Made by a program: the position numbers and the translations under genes. DNA of 64,000 bases from Actinomadura physcomitrii (GTDB lineage: Bacteria > Actinomycetota > Actinomycetes > Streptosporangiales > Streptosporangiaceae): NCBI RefSeq assembly GCF_008923205.2, contig NZ_WBMS02000024.1:50481-114480 (forward strand), in the 5' to 3' direction. The first letter of the stretch is position 1. Each line of letters opens with the position of its first letter. Of this stretch, positions 25,646-33,018 are shown piece by piece. A model generated the notes under the pieces. The model saw only the letters and a program-made list of their open reading frames with translations. It searched no databases and was not told where the DNA came from.

Positions 25646-27493
25646 GTGACCGCAGCGCAGGCCCCGCGCGCCCATGATCCCGACCCGGGGCCCGGAACGA
25701 CCCTGGACGGCGGCGAGCCACCGCCGCCGCAGCAGCCCGAAGGCGGGACGCCGGCCCCGTCGCTGAACCGGTTCCTGCGCCACCCCGTCACGCTCGCGAC
25801 GGCGATCGCGGCGGTCCTGCACCTGCTGTGGCTCGGCACGCTCGCCAGCAGCGGCGGCGACCTCGCCGCGCAGGACGCCTGGGCCGAGTTCGCGGGCCGC
25901 CACCCAGGATCGGCCTACAACCTCGCCTGGTACGGCGGCATGCACCCGGTCTCCTACAGCGCCGTCTCGCCGTACGTGATGTCGCTGCTCGGCGTCCGGA
26001 CCACGATGATCATCGCGGGCACGGTCTCGGCGGCGCTGATGACCGTGATCCTCACCCGCGGCGGGCACGTCCGCCGGCCGCTGTGGCCCTCGCTCGCCGG
26101 CGTCGTCGCGCTGGTCTGCAACGCGGTGTCGGGCCGCGTCACGTTCGGGCTCGGCCTGATGTTCGCCATCGCCGCCGCCGCGATCGTCTTCAGCCCCCCT
26201 CGCCCGCTGCGCGGCAGCCGCTGGGCCAAGGCCGCCGCCGCCGGGCCGCTCGCCGGCCTCGCGACCGCCTGCTCCCCGGTCGCCGGGCTGTACATCGGGC
26301 TCGTCGCCGTCGCCCTGTTCCTGCAGAAGCGCAGGCCGGCCGCCTACGCCCTCGGGGTCGCGCCCGTCGTCGTGGTCGCGCTGTCGGCCTGGCTGTTCCC
26401 CTTCTCCGGCACGCAGCCGATGCCGCTCGGCTCGGCGATCCTGCCGATCGTCTTCGGGATCACCGTCATCCTCCTGGTGCCCAGGCAGTGGCGGACGGTC
26501 CGCATCACGGCGGTCGTGACCTCCGCGACCGTGCTGTTCGCCACGCTGATCACCTCGCAGATCGGCACGAACATCACCCGCCTGCCGATGCTGTTCACCG
26601 GCGTCGCGCTGATCGCCGCGCTGCCCTTCACGGCGCCCCGCTCGCGCAAGTGGTACGCGATCGTGCTGGTGTTCCTCGGCTTCACGACCTGGATCGGCAT
26701 CAAGACGGTCCAGGACGTCGTCCGCGCCCACCCGGCCGCCGCCTGGACCCGCCGCCTCGCGCCGCTCGTCCACGAGCTGCGCAAGGCGGGGGCCGAGCGC
26801 GGGCGGGTCGAGGTCGTGCCGGCGCGCTCGCACCGGGAGGCCTCCGCCCTCGCCCCCTACGTGAACCTCGCGCGGGGCTGGAACCGCCAGGCCGACATCA
26901 AGCGCAACCCCCTCTTCTACGACGACACGCTCACCGTCGGCACGTACCACGAGTGGCTGAGGCACTGGGCCGTGCACTACGTCGTCCTCCCCGCGGACGC
27001 GCCCGACAACGGCGCCGAGCGCGAGCGGGAGCTGGTCGGCAACGGCCTGCCGTACCTGAAGAAGATCTGGAGCGACAGCAACTGGCACCTGTACGCCGTC
27101 ACCGACCCCGCTCCGCTCGCCGAGCCGAACACGACGGTCGTCCGCGCCGAGCAGAACGAGATGACGCTGAAGGTCGGCGCACCGGGCCGGATCCTCGTCC
27201 GCCTCCCCTACTCGCCTTGGCTGAGCCTGCTCGACGGGGACGGCCACAGCGTCCAGCCTCCCTTCGAGACCGACGCGTCCAAGCAGATCCGCAAGTACGA
27301 CGACAGCAGGCCGCCGCAGTACGAGAACCCCGAAGGCTGCCTGGCGCCGACCGCGCCGGACGCCTCGGGCGACTCCTGGACGGAGCTCGTCGCCCCGAGG
27401 GCCGGCACCTACCGGCTCGCCGCCCCCTACAAGATGCCCCGGGGCACGTCCTGCCCCAAGGAGCTGCGCGGCCCGCCCCTGACCGGCCCCTAG
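25646..27493 (+). CDS. large integral membrane protein, GT-C-like
   Basis: A 615-residue protein with a proline-rich cytoplasmic N-terminus (about 40 residues), some ten hydrophobic segments from about residue 45 to 370 (for example VTLATAIAAVLHLLWLGTLA), and a soluble C-terminal part of about 250 residues. The acidic loop after the first helix (AAQDAWAEFAGRHPGSAYNL) resembles the first extracytoplasmic loop of GT-C glycosyltransferases, but no specific motif proves it. I chose the GTG at 25646, with GGAGCG 9 nt upstream. Confidence 0.75.
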   Translation: MTAAQAPRAHDPDPGPGTTLDGGEPPPPQQPEGGTPAPSLNRFLRHPVTLATAIAAVLHLLWLGTLASSGGDLAAQDAWAEFAGRHPGSAYNLAWYGGMHPVSYSAVSPYVMSLLGVRTTMIIAGTVSAALMTVILTRGGHVRRPLWPSLAGVVALVCNAVSGRVTFGLGLMFAIAAAAIVFSPPRPLRGSRWAKAAAAGPLAGLATACSPVAGLYIGLVAVALFLQKRRPAAYALGVAPVVVVALSAWLFPFSGTQPMPLGSAILPIVFGITVILLVPRQWRTVRITAVVTSATVLFATLITSQIGTNITRLPMLFTGVALIAALPFTAPRSRKWYAIVLVFLGFTTWIGIKTVQDVVRAHPAAAWTRRLAPLVHELRKAGAERGRVEVVPARSHREASALAPYVNLARGWNRQADIKRNPLFYDDTLTVGTYHEWLRHWAVHYVVLPADAPDNGAERERELVGNGLPYLKKIWSDSNWHLYAVTDPAPLAEPNTTVVRAEQNEMTLKVGAPGRILVRLPYSPWLSLLDGDGHSVQPPFETDASKQIRKYDDSRPPQYENPEGCLAPTAPDASGDSWTELVAPRAGTYRLAAPYKMPRGTSCPKELRGPPLTGP

Positions 27494-27506
27494 CCCGCCG
27501 GCACGG

Positions 27507-28460
27507 TCAGGGCACGAGCACGATCTTGCCGCGGGCGTGGCGGGTCTCGCTCAGCTCGTGCGCCGCCGCGGCCTCGGCGAGCGGGAACACCGCCGCGACC
27601 GGCACCCGCAGGCGCCCCTGACCGGCGAGGTCCGCGGCGATCGCGAGGCCGTGCACCGCCAGCGGGTCGGCGCCGGCGCCGAGGGCCTCGCCCGTCTCGT
27701 CCGCCGGCGCTCCGTGCGACATGTGCACGCCGTGGGACGCCGCGGTGAGGTCCGGGGCGATCGTCACCACGCGGGCCGGGTCCCCGGCGATGGCGACGAG
27801 GTCGGGCAGCGCCCCTCCGGCGCAGTCGAACACCGCGTCCACCCCGTCCGGGACGAGGGCGCGGACCCGGCCGGCGAGCCCGGCCCCGTACGTCGTCGGC
27901 TCCGCGCCGAGCGAGCGCAGGAAGTCGTGGTTCCGCTCGCTCGCGGTCCCGATGACGGTGGCGCCGCGCGCGGCCGCCATCTGCACGGCGACAGTGCCCA
28001 CTCCTCCGGCCGCGCCCTGCACGAGCAGGGTCTGCCCGGCGCCGACCGCCAGCCGGTCGAGGACCCGCGTGGACGTCTCGACGGCCCCGGCGGCGCCGCC
28101 CGCCTCCTCCCAGCTCCATGCGGCCGGTTTCGGCGCCCAGGCGGCCAGGACCGCGAAGTCGGCGTTGGCGCCGCGGGCCTCCATCGTGGTCATGCCGAAC
28201 ACCGCGTCGCCGGGCGCGACGCCCGTCACGCCCTCGCCGGCCTCGTCCACGACGCCGGCGGCGTCGAACCCGGTCCGGTACGGCAGCGTCGCCGGGACCA
28301 GGTCGCGCATCGCCCCGGAGCGGATCAGCGTCTCCCCCGGCGAGATCCCCGACGCCCGGACGGCGATGCGGATCTCACCCGGCCCGGCGTGCGGCGCGTC
28401 GACCTCGGCGACGTGCAGGACGCTCGGCGGACCGTACTTCTCGAACTGGACTGCTCTCAT
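27507..28460 (-). CDS. NADP-dependent quinone-oxidoreductase-like MDR protein
   Basis: A 317-residue medium-chain dehydrogenase/reductase without the zinc ligands of alcohol dehydrogenases. It begins MRAVQFEKYGPPSVL, has the GroES-like fold and the NADPH motif (VQGAAGGVGTVAVQMAAARG) near residue 145-165. It probably reduces quinones or enones. Divergent from a TetR gene 40 nt away and likely under its control. Confidence 0.92.
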   Translation of the reverse strand: MRAVQFEKYGPPSVLHVAEVDAPHAGPGEIRIAVRASGISPGETLIRSGAMRDLVPATLPYRTGFDAAGVVDEAGEGVTGVAPGDAVFGMTTMEARGANADFAVLAAWAPKPAAWSWEEAGGAAGAVETSTRVLDRLAVGAGQTLLVQGAAGGVGTVAVQMAAARGATVIGTASERNHDFLRSLGAEPTTYGAGLAGRVRALVPDGVDAVFDCAGGALPDLVAIAGDPARVVTIAPDLTAASHGVHMSHGAPADETGEALGAGADPLAVHGLAIAADLAGQGRLRVPVAAVFPLAEAAAAHELSETRHARGKIVLVP

Positions 28461-28472
28461 GCCGGCGACCGT

Positions 28473-28492
28473 AACGGAACACCCCGTCCGTT
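28473..28492. promoter_or_regulatory. inverted repeat between MDR and TetR genes
   Basis: AACGGA (28473-28478) and TCCGTT (28487-28492) are perfect 6-bp arms with an 8-nt gap in the 40-bp divergent intergenic region, a usual TetR operator layout. Confidence 0.55.
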
Positions 28493-28500
28493 TGGCTAAT

Positions 28501-29109
28501 GTGAGAGCGGTGACGGACGAAGTGGCTCGGAAGCTGCGCTCGGACGCCCGGGACAACCGGGAGCGCATCCTCGAGGTGGCGCGGGAGGCGTTCGCCGCCG
28601 AGGGCCTGGACGTCCCGATGCGGGAGATCGCCCGCCGCGCCCATGTCGGCCCGGCCACCCTCTACCGCCGCTTCCCGACCAAGGAGGCGCTGCTCGCGGC
28701 GGCCTTCGCCGAGCAGATGGCCGCGTGCATCGGCATCGTCGAGGACGGCCTCGCGGCCGCCGACCCGTGGCGGGGGTTCGCCGCGGCGATCGAGCGGCTG
28801 ATGGAGGTCCACGCCCTCGACCGGGGCTTCGCGCACGCCCTCACCTCGCAGTACCCGCAGGCGTTCGACCTGATGGAGGGCCGCGAGCGCACGCTGCGCG
28901 CCCTGGCCGAGCTGATCCGGCGGGCGAAGGCGGCGGGCGGGCTGCGCAAGGACATCGCCATCGAGGACGTCGTGCTCGCCCTCATGGCGAACGAGGGCAT
29001 CCGCGCCGGGTCGCGGGCGGCGCGGCTCGCGGCCTCGCGCCGCTTCGCGGCCCTGATGATCCGGTCGTTCCAGGCGGACGCGTCCGCCGCGCCGGAAATC
29101 ATTCGTTGA
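28501..29109 (+). CDS. TetR-family regulator
   Basis: A repressor of about 202 residues with a standard HTH (MREIARRAHVGPATLYRRFP, then TKEALLAAAF) and a C-terminal SbtR-like ligand domain. The start is GTG 28501 or GTG 28510; the sequence GAGAG before the latter is the only ribosome-binding candidate. It is divergent from the MDR oxidoreductase gene. Confidence 0.88.
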   Translation: MRAVTDEVARKLRSDARDNRERILEVAREAFAAEGLDVPMREIARRAHVGPATLYRRFPTKEALLAAAFAEQMAACIGIVEDGLAAADPWRGFAAAIERLMEVHALDRGFAHALTSQYPQAFDLMEGRERTLRALAELIRRAKAAGGLRKDIAIEDVVLALMANEGIRAGSRAARLAASRRFAALMIRSFQADASAAPEIIR

Positions 29110-29181
29110 TCCCGCTCCGGAGGGCGCAAGAACGGCGAGGCGGCTCCGACCCACCCGGAAAGGACGTCCCCGCCCGCGCGC

Positions 29182-29394
29182 ATGCCCGGGCGAGCAGAAA
29201 CCACCGCTGCCGGCGTGCCCGCCGGGCGCCGCGGCGCCGGCCTCGTCGACGCCGCGCTGCGCGACCTCGACCGGGCGGCCGGGGCCGGCGCCGACGAGCT
29301 GCACATCGTCACCAATCTCCCGGACGTGCCCCCGGAACGGCAGGCGGACCTGCTGGAGGCTCTGGCCGCCAAGCTGGACCTGCCGACCCCGTGA
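29182..29394 (+). CDS. possible small protein (70 aa)
   Basis: A short frame from ATG 29182 whose C-terminal half (DELHIVTNLPDVPPERQADL, then LEALAAKLDLP) looks protein-like, with an amphipathic helix. There is no clear Shine-Dalgarno element and no recognised family. It sits between a TetR gene and a convergent ROK gene. Confidence 0.35.
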   Translation: MPGRAETTAAGVPAGRRGAGLVDAALRDLDRAAGAGADELHIVTNLPDVPPERQADLLEALAAKLDLPTP

Positions 29395-29417
29395 AGCCGG
29401 CCGGGCCCCGCGGCGGT

Positions 29418-30608
29418 TCAGGCTTCGGTCACGGCGCGGGTGAAGACCAGGTCGCGGGCCGTTTCCAAACCCGTGGCGAGGGCGCCGAGGACGACGGCGT
29501 CGTCCCCGAGGGCGGAGACCTCGACGCGCGGCGCGCCGAGCGGGGTCATGGTCTCGAGGCGGTCCCGCACGGCGCCGAGGAGCACGTCGGCGCCGTGCCC
29601 GCCGATGCCGCCGCCCAGCACGATCAGGTCGGGGTCGAGGAGCGCGACGACGCTGGCGAGCGCGCGGGCGACGTGCCCCGCCTCGTGCGCGACGGCCCGC
29701 GCCGCGAGCGGGTCGCCGGCCCTGGCCTCGTCGAACACGCGCTTGGCGGTGACCGGCCCGGTCATGCCGAGCCGCTTCGCGGCGGCCACGACGCCGGGGC
29801 CGGAGGCGACCGACTCCAGCATCCCGTGCGAGCGGGTCTCCCTCGGGTCGGCCTCGCCGAAGGGCAGCCAGGCGATCTCCCCGGCCGCGCCGCGGGCGCC
29901 GCGGTGCAGCTCGCCGTTCAGGACGATCCCCATGCCGATGCCGGTGCCGATCGACACGAACGCGAAGTGCGGCACGCCCTCGCCCAGCCCGTACCCCTGC
30001 TCCCCCAGCGCGGCCAGGTCGATGTCGTTCTCGATGGTGCAGGGCGCGGGCAGCCGCCGCGCGAGCCGCCGGGTGATGCCCGGCTCGTCCCAGCCGGGCA
30101 GGTTGGGCGCCAGCCGGAGGCGCCCGTTCTCGACGTCGTGGACGCCGGGGGTGCCGAGCACGATGTGGGTGACGGCGCCGTCCGCGGCCTTCGCAAGGTC
30201 GTCGACGATCCGGCCGAGCCGGTCGATGAGCGCGGCCGGTTCCGCGGCCCCGCCGGCGCCGACCGAGCGGACGTCCTCGCGCACCGCGATCTCGCCGGAC
30301 AGGTCGGCGAGCGCGGCGCGGATCCACTCCCGGCCGACGTCGAGCCCGATCACCCAGCCCGTCTCGGGGCGGATGCCGTACAGCCGGGCGGACCGCCCGG
30401 CGCCGCCGGTGCGGCGGCCGATCGCCTTGACCAGCCCGGCGCGTTCCAGGTCGGCGAGCGCGAGCGAGATCGTGGGCTTGGACAGCCCGGTCGCGGCGGC
30501 GAGCTGCGGCCGCGAGACCGGCCCGAGCAGCCGGATCCGCTCGTACACGGCGCGTTCGTTCATGATCCGCAGCACGCTGGTGGTGTTGGCGGTCTCCCTG
30601 CTCGGCAC
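29418..30608 (-). CDS. ROK-family transcriptional regulator
   Basis: A 396-residue NagC/XylR-type regulator. The N-terminal winged helix (VSRPQLAAATGLSKPTISLA) is followed by a ROK sugar-kinase-like domain with IGLDVGREWIRAAL, GTGIGMGIVLNGEL and LIVLGGGIGG. The Cys-rich zinc motif of catalytic ROK kinases is absent. The GTG at 30608 gives the conserved N-terminus (VPSRETANTTSVLRIMNERA). It is divergent from an APC permease and ROK kinase, its probable targets. Confidence 0.9.
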   Translation of the reverse strand: MPSRETANTTSVLRIMNERAVYERIRLLGPVSRPQLAAATGLSKPTISLALADLERAGLVKAIGRRTGGAGRSARLYGIRPETGWVIGLDVGREWIRAALADLSGEIAVREDVRSVGAGGAAEPAALIDRLGRIVDDLAKAADGAVTHIVLGTPGVHDVENGRLRLAPNLPGWDEPGITRRLARRLPAPCTIENDIDLAALGEQGYGLGEGVPHFAFVSIGTGIGMGIVLNGELHRGARGAAGEIAWLPFGEADPRETRSHGMLESVASGPGVVAAAKRLGMTGPVTAKRVFDEARAGDPLAARAVAHEAGHVARALASVVALLDPDLIVLGGGIGGHGADVLLGAVRDRLETMTPLGAPRVEVSALGDDAVVLGALATGLETARDLVFTRAVTEA

Positions 30609-30626
30609 GCGTAAAGACTGACATAT

Positions 30627-30679
30627 CCGGCACGGCGCACGTGCCGGGTGTTGATTTGTTAGGGAGCCTCCCTTACATT
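30627..30679 (+). promoter_or_regulatory. promoter with operator in the spacer, APC permease operon
   Basis: -35 TTGATT (30651-30656) and -10 TACATT (30674-30679) are 17 nt apart. The spacer contains the dyad AGGGAGCCTCCCT (30661-30673), and a second inverted repeat (CCGGCAC...GTGCCGG, 30627-30647) lies upstream. Both are candidate sites for the divergent ROK regulator. Confidence 0.65.
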
Positions 30680-30734
30680 CGCATCGACGTCCGGCGGGGG
30701 TGCGGCGTCCGGTCACGAGGAAGGGAGGACCGAG

Positions 30735-32138
30735 ATGACCGCTCCCGCGGGCTCGGGGTTCGAACGGCGGCTCGGCGTGTTCCAGGCCACCACCGTGAAC
30801 ATGACCCAGATGTGCGGCATCGGGCCGTTCGTCACCATCCCTGCGATGATCTCCACGATGGAGGGCCCGCAGGCCATGTTCGGCTGGCTGGTCGGCGCGC
30901 TGATCGTGCTGGCCGACGGCCTGGTCTGGGCCGAGCTCGGCGCGTCCATGCCCGGCGCCGGCGGCACCTACCTGTACCTGCGCGAGGCGTTCCAGTACCG
31001 CACCGGCCGGCTGATGCCGTTCCTGTTCGTCTGGTCGGCGGTGCTGTTCATCCCGCTGATCATGTCGACCGGGGTGATCGGGCTCGTCCAGTACGCCGGC
31101 TACCTGTGGCCCTCGCTCGTGGACGGCTCCGGCCTGTCGACCGGCGGCCACCTCCTCGCGATCGCCGTCGTCGCGGTCGTCGTCGCGGCGCTGTACCGCA
31201 CGATCGGCGACATCGGGCTGCTCACGACGGTCTTCTTCATCGTCATGCTGGTCTCCGTGCTCGGCGTGATCCTCGCCGCGTTCACCCACTTCCACTCCGA
31301 CCTGGCGTTCACCTACCCACACGACGCGGGGTCGAAGTTCTTCCACGGGCTCGGCGCCGGGCTCGTCATCGCCGTCTACGACTACCTCGGCTACAACACG
31401 GCGGCCTACCTCGGGGCGGAGGTCCGGCAGCCGGGCCGGGTCATCCCGCGCGCGATCATCTTCTCGATCCTCGGCATCATGGCGCTGTACTTCCTGTTCC
31501 AGGTCGGCATCCTCGGCGTCATCCCGTGGGAGAAGACGCAGGAGTCCAGCTCGTTCGCGTCCCTCGTCCTCGAGCGGACGTGGGGCAAGGGCGCCGCGCG
31601 GGTCTTCACGGTCGGGATCATCATCACGGCGTTCGCGTCGGTGTTCGCCGGGCTTCTCGGCGGTTCGCGGGTGCCCTACAACGCGGCCCGCGACAAGCTG
31701 TTCCTGCCGTGGTTCGCGCGGCTGCACCCGCGCCTGAAGTTCCCGACGTTCGGGCTGTACGCGATGGGCGTCATCACGGCGATCGGCTCGCTGTTCACCC
31801 TGACCGACGTCATCAGCATGCTGACCGCGGTGTTCGTGCTCGTGCAGTCGGTCGCGCAGATCGTCGCGCTGACCGTGCTGCGGCGCCGGCAGCCGGACCT
31901 GCCCCGCCCGTACCGGATGTGGCTGTACCCGCTGCCGAGCCTGGTCGCGCTCGCCGGCTGGATCTACATCTACAAGTCGGCGGGCACCAGGCCGATCGTG
32001 CTGTCGCTGGGCTGGCTCGCGGCCGGCGTCGTCGCCTACCTGGTCTGGGCGCGGCTGGAGCGGACCTGGCCGTTCGGGCCGAAGGAGATCAGCGAGCCCT
32101 TCGCCGAGCCCGGCGGCGCCGAACCGCAGGCCGCATGA
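30735..32138 (+). CDS. APC-family amino acid/amine permease
   Basis: A 467-residue secondary transporter with about twelve membrane helices. The N-terminal segment (FQATTVNMTQMCGIGPFVTI) and GASMPGAGGTYLYLREAF are APC-superfamily hallmarks. A GGGAGG element precedes the ATG. The next gene overlaps by 4 nt, a ROK sugar kinase, so the substrate may be an amino sugar or a sugar amine; this is speculative. Confidence 0.9.
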   Translation: MTAPAGSGFERRLGVFQATTVNMTQMCGIGPFVTIPAMISTMEGPQAMFGWLVGALIVLADGLVWAELGASMPGAGGTYLYLREAFQYRTGRLMPFLFVWSAVLFIPLIMSTGVIGLVQYAGYLWPSLVDGSGLSTGGHLLAIAVVAVVVAALYRTIGDIGLLTTVFFIVMLVSVLGVILAAFTHFHSDLAFTYPHDAGSKFFHGLGAGLVIAVYDYLGYNTAAYLGAEVRQPGRVIPRAIIFSILGIMALYFLFQVGILGVIPWEKTQESSSFASLVLERTWGKGAARVFTVGIIITAFASVFAGLLGGSRVPYNAARDKLFLPWFARLHPRLKFPTFGLYAMGVITAIGSLFTLTDVISMLTAVFVLVQSVAQIVALTVLRRRQPDLPRPYRMWLYPLPSLVALAGWIYIYKSAGTRPIVLSLGWLAAGVVAYLVWARLERTWPFGPKEISEPFAEPGGAEPQAA

Positions 32139-33004
32139 TCCTCGGGATCGACTTCGGGGGGACCAAGGTCGCGCTGGCCACCGCCGACGCGGCCGGGACG
32201 CCGCTCCGCCGCGCCCGCCTGGAGACCCGGGCCGCGGACGGTGCGGAGCAGGTGGTGCGCCGAGCGCTGGACGCGGCGCGCCGCCTCGTCGCCGAGACCC
32301 CCGGCACGGTGACCGCGGTGGGCGTCTCGACGTTCGGCGTCGTCCGGGACGGGCGGGTGCGGCTCGCGCCGAACGTTCCCGGCTGGGAGGACCTGCCGCT
32401 GCCCGACCTCGTCTCCGGCGGCCTCGGCGCGCCCGTGCGCATCGACAACGACGTGAACGCGGCCACCGCCGCGGAGGCGCGCTGGGGGCGGCTCGCGGGC
32501 GTCGGCACCGGCGTCTACGTGAACCTCGGCACCGGTCTCGGCGCCGGGCTCGTCGTCGGCGGGCGGGTCGTGCGGGGCGCGCACGGCGCCGCCGGCGAGA
32601 TCGGGTACCTGCTGCGCCGCCCCGGCGAGCCCGGGTGCGCGGACGGCCGCGCGCCGCTGGAGGAGCACGCCTCGGGCAGCGGCCTGGCCGCGCGGGCCTC
32701 GGCCGCGCTCGGCGGGCCGGTGACGGCCGCCGGCCTGTTCGCCCGCCGGGACGACCCGCGAGTGGCGGCGCTGCTCGACGACGCCGCCGGGACGCTCGGC
32801 CTGGCGGTCGCCAACCTCGCGACGACCCTCGACCCCGAGCGGGTGGTCCTCGGCGGCGGCATGGCCGCCGAGCCGTCCCTGCTGCCCGCGATCCGCGCGA
32901 CCGTCGCGCGGGCGGTCCCGTTCCCGCCGGAGGTGGTGACGGCCCGGTTCGTCGACGACGCCGCGCTCATCGGCGCCATCGCGCTCGCCGGGACCAGGCC
33001 GTGA
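32135..33004 (+). CDS. ROK-family sugar kinase
   Basis: A 289-residue kinase. The ATP-binding DFGGTKVALA (6-15), the substrate Asp in RIDNDVNAATAAEA, GTGLGAGLVVGG and the C-terminal VVLGGGMAAEPSLL are present. The usual CxCGxxGCxE zinc motif is reduced to a single Cys (GEPGCADGRAPLEEHASG), which is unusual for a catalytic ROK enzyme. It is translationally coupled (ATGA) to the APC permease. Confidence 0.88.
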   Translation: MILGIDFGGTKVALATADAAGTPLRRARLETRAADGAEQVVRRALDAARRLVAETPGTVTAVGVSTFGVVRDGRVRLAPNVPGWEDLPLPDLVSGGLGAPVRIDNDVNAATAAEARWGRLAGVGTGVYVNLGTGLGAGLVVGGRVVRGAHGAAGEIGYLLRRPGEPGCADGRAPLEEHASGSGLAARASAALGGPVTAAGLFARRDDPRVAALLDDAAGTLGLAVANLATTLDPERVVLGGGMAAEPSLLPAIRATVARAVPFPPEVVTARFVDDAALIGAIALAGTRP

Positions 33005-33018
33005 GGCCCGCTCCTCAC
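33001..33018. terminator. short hairpin over convergent stops
   Basis: GTGAGG (33001-33006) and CCTCAC (33013-33018) can pair around 6 nt, covering the stops of the ROK kinase and the convergent GH2 gene. The stem is short, so the call is weak. Confidence 0.35.

Noticed and set aside
25643..27247. 534-codon minus-strand frame across the GT-C-like membrane protein
   Set aside because: Antisense frame of Asp/Glu/Arg-rich composition; the plus-strand frame has membrane segments and a start signal.
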